Assembly: GCA_009602735.1 (NCBI GenBank)
Contig: WELA01008734.1
Location: 16,024 to 51,234, forward strand
DNA: 35,211 bases
Direction: 5' to 3'
From: Mesotaenium endlicherianum
Lineage: Eukaryota > Streptophyta > Zygnematophyceae > Zygnematales > Mesotaeniaceae
Position numbers and translations under genes: made by a program. Position 1 is the first letter of the stretch. The number at the start of each line of letters is the position of its first letter. The notes under the pieces are model-generated. The model did no database searches, had not been told where the DNA came from, and saw only the letters and a list, made by a program, of their open reading frames with translations. Below, piece after piece: positions 32,789 through 35,211 of the stretch.

Positions 32789-34424
32789 ATGACCGACCAG
32801 TATGGCAGGTATTACTGGGTTTCTTTTGAGAACTCCGTCTACGATCAGGATGTAACAATGGGGCCGCAACTCCTGCTGAGATCGCGTCTGTTGCTGATGT
32901 TCATCAAGCATATTATTTCCCGGCTAAAGCTTACGAGCACAGTCTCCTGCTGTCGTCAGAAGAATACGAGAGGAGTGTGAGGAAATTGGTGTGAGAGTGA
33001 TGGTCATTTGCATCGGTGCAGTCGAATAAGGAGTCCAGCACGTGCGTGTGACAGAACTGATCTAAGGGTGGAGATTACTTGCGTCGGTGCAGTCGAACAA
33101 GGAGTCCAGCACGTGCACAAAATGCGAGAGGGAATTCACCATCTACCACCGCCGTCACCACTGGTATGTCTTGGATCCCCTGGTGACATGTGGCAAGCTA
33201 CGAGCCCGCTCATGCCGTGCAAGGTCCTCTCAGTCTGATTTACTGGGTGAGGAACGCGGGTGTGAGACCAAGAGTTTCGTGCAAGGCAGATATGGTCTGG
33301 AGAGTGGAGAGCACCATTGGAATTCAGGGTGCATGTTCGGGGTGCTCATGCTTTGTGATCGGCTTAAATTAGCTGAAAGGGTGGTACTTGTCAGACCCTA
33401 TCGTGTGTCTCCCGCAATAGACCAACGTTGGATCCGATTCGGTTCGATTCGATTCGAGGACGGCATGAGACATTACGGCCTCAAGCGTGGGCCTCGAGCA
33501 AGCGGCCACTCCGTCCGTCGCCGGCTTCTTCGTGGCGGCTCTGAGTCGAGCGCATGTGCAATTCGATTCGTTATCGCCCCTGAGTAGCAAGCTGAAGGAG
33601 AGGGAGCTGTTTTTCCAGTGGAGAATCTTCTCCAGGAGAGATGCGGACAAAGTCCCTCTTCTGGCAAGTGGGGAATTGCAGAATCTGCTCTACTATGCTC
33701 TACTATGGCCGGGCTCCTGGAGGGACTCGTAGGGGAGAGGCGATTGTCGCAACTGTGAAGAAGCAGCAAACTGGGCCCGGGCTTGTCAGGTGTGGGGGGG
33801 GATCACTCACAGCAGGTAATCCCCGGGAAGTGAGGGGGAGGGGGAGGATAGACGCACACAGAGGATGGAACTTTCAATCATCCATTGTTCATTCCTCTAT
33901 CGCCTGTCTTTCAGCGGAGTCCTCCAGTGGGGACGTTTTGGGCGTGGCGCTGATGTTCCAAGAGGTTAGGAGCTGGTGAGGGGGAAGGAGGACAGCACAC
34001 GCACAGGACAGACAAAGGGCACATGTATGGGATCAGCTACCAGCAACAGCTTCTCTGGGATACAAGTTTGCTGCGGGGGGGGCTTTGGAAGCGGCGGGGT
34101 TGACCCGGTGAGGGAGGGAGAGCCAAGAGACATAGCGAGACACAAGAGGGAAACAGGGGGAGGGAACGCACGTCCGCGGGCGCAGTAGCAGTCGGCAGTC
34201 GGCCATCTCCACGCCACCGTTCACCTCTCACATCACGGGAGGTGCAGCGCTGGCGATGCCTGCCACCTGTCGCTTGATGTGCAAGTGGTCCTGAGATGAG
34301 CCAGGCGTGCCGGCGGTCCTATGAGGAGGAAGTGGGGGAGGAGGGGGGGAGGGGTTTGTGCCAGCCAGAGGAAGACCACACGCTCGCGGTGGGGCACGTG
34401 GCGGGGCCATCATCGCGCACACCC

Positions 34425-34456
<32 letters not shown>

Positions 34457-35074
34457 GCACGCGCCACCTGCGCACACTCGATGGTGGCTGGTCCTCCTCT
34501 GCGTCTGTGCGTGCATTCGCGTGCGTGCGCGCGTGTGCAAGTGCGTGCGTTGGGTGCGTCCGTGCTTGCGTGTGAGTCTAGGCGCAGGCGCACATGAGGA
34601 CGTGCGAGTGCGCGTATGTCTGTGCTCGTGAACGCACGCCGACGTCTCCCTCCTCCCCCTCCTCCTTTCCCTCCTCCGCCTCCTGCTCTTCCTTTCCTAC
34701 CTCCTTTCCCTCCCCTTCTGCCCCTCCTCCCTTGCCCCCCCGCCAGCCGCGGTTGCGGCAGGCTGGTGTGCGACAAGTGCAGCGCGTATCGCATCGCGCT
34801 CCCCGAGGCCTACGGCTGCGGCGCGGGCCCGCTGCGCGCGTGCGCCGCCTGCTACGACCTGCACATGAGCGCGCGCTACGAGGCCGAGCTCCAGCGGGGC
34901 GAGGCGCAGCCCCCCGACTTCGGGGCCCTGCGGGCGGAGCTGCTGCGCGCGGCGGAGCGCTACCTGGCGCTGCCGGAGGAGGGCTGGGGCGGGGGCGCGG
35001 TGCACGAGGAGCGCGGGGTGGCGCTGGCGCTGCAGCCCGTGGAGGGCAGCAGCCTGCTGGCTGTCCGCAGCACC
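32789..35074 (+). CDS. FYVE zinc-finger protein, probable FYVE-START (5' part, runs past the window)
   Basis: Exons 32789-32988, 33093-33163, 34747-35074; introns of 104 and 1583 bp, GT-AG, with the last exon ending at GTGAGT (35075). ATG 32789 (context aacaATGa) opens MTDQYGRYYWVSFENSVYDQ. In the G run at 32860-32863 the frame appears one base short, after which AATPAEIASVADVHQAYYFP and EEYERSVRKL read well and join exon 2 in phase. The FYVE finger starts CTKCEREF, keeps the signature RRHHC, and continues across the long intron as RGCGRLVCDKCSAYRIALP ... CAACYDL, giving all four CxxC pairs. FYVE fingers bind phosphatidylinositol 3-phosphate on endosomes. About 30 residues later, LLRAAERYLALPEEGWG, VHEERGVALALQPVEGSSLL and AVRST resemble the first helix and strands of a START lipid-binding domain. 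Exon 3 is extremely GC-rich. Confidence 0.85.
33010..33116 (+). repeat. 71-bp-spaced duplication of the exon 2 acceptor and first codons
   Basis: The 32 bases tcggtgcagtcgaayaagga...cacgtgc occur at about 33013-33045 (within intron 1) and 33084-33116 (the acceptor and start of exon 2), offset 71 bp. The upstream copy would add SNKESSTCV and a stop if used. Confidence 0.8.
33164..34746 (+). other. intron 2 of the FYVE gene
   Basis: Begins GTATGT after CACTG and ends in a long pyrimidine tract (about 34645-34740) and CCAG before CCGCGG. Inside are a (tctg)n microsatellite and GT-rich stretches; several overlapping open frames here are products of base composition. Confidence 0.85.
34425..34457. 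repeat. (TCTG)8 microsatellite
   Basis: Eight uninterrupted tetranucleotide units in intron 2 of the FYVE gene. Confidence 0.95.
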
Positions 35075-35211
35075 GTGAGTGCTGCTTCTCCCTCTCTCGC
35101 CCTCGCCCTCGTGCGAGCGCAAGACAGAGAGCGCAGGATAGCGCAGGAGCAAGAGAGCTCCCGCGATTTCTCGCGCGCGCTCGCTTCCTCCTTGCGCTCC
35201 CTCGCACCCCC

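Overview
The window is nuclear DNA from a eukaryote of the green lineage. The ribosomal protein S23 gene is split by GT-AG introns, and from about residue 28 onward its product closely follows land-plant uS12. Large Ty3/gypsy chromoviruses with tRNA-iMet-type primer sites fit the same picture. A charophyte alga such as Chara is a reasonable guess, but the species cannot be fixed from sequence alone. The RPS23 and retroelement frames use the standard genetic code.

Layout: (1) 340-4399, minus strand, a four-exon HERP/HERPUD-like ER-stress gene: an N-terminal ubiquitin-like domain, a long Pro/Gly/Ala-rich middle and a C-terminal hydrophobic hairpin. Its second intron carries decayed copies of the start of exon 3. 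(2) 4963-6653, plus strand, RPS23, divergent from the HERP-like gene across a 563-bp shared 5' region. (3) 6654-9579, gene-poor DNA with a diverged ~350-bp repeat present three times. (4) 9580-20319, the most unusual part: a decayed two-gene unit. A transposase-like ORF on the plus strand and a zinc-ribbon/coiled-coil ORF on the minus strand meet tail to tail with their stop codons abutting at 19135/19136. The plus ORF is split by a ~707-bp solo-LTR-like insertion (11741-18913, 5-bp duplication ATGGT). That insertion is itself split by a complete but dead chromovirus (12180-18640, duplication CACTT). (5) 20365-27078, a second complete chromovirus (duplication TAGCC) with intact RT and RNase H motifs, a 188-bp assembly gap and two single N bases. 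It lies just upstream of the minus-strand ORF start. (6) 27084-32780, mostly featureless AT-rich DNA with an inverted-repeat (foldback/MITE-like) element and short tandem repeats. (7) 32789-35074, plus strand, the first exons of a FYVE zinc-finger gene whose finger is split by a 1.6-kb intron. The finger is followed by what looks like the start of a START lipid-binding domain, and the gene runs off the window.

A shared theme is C-to-T (or complementary G-to-A) decay in the mobile elements. Stops sit where Gln (CAA/CAG) or Arg (CGA) codons would fit, and RT/RNase H catalytic Asp codons have become Asn. This is expected for old, cytosine-methylated repeats. The three host genes are unrelated in function: HERP-like (ER-associated degradation), RPS23 (translation) and FYVE protein (PI3P-membrane binding).
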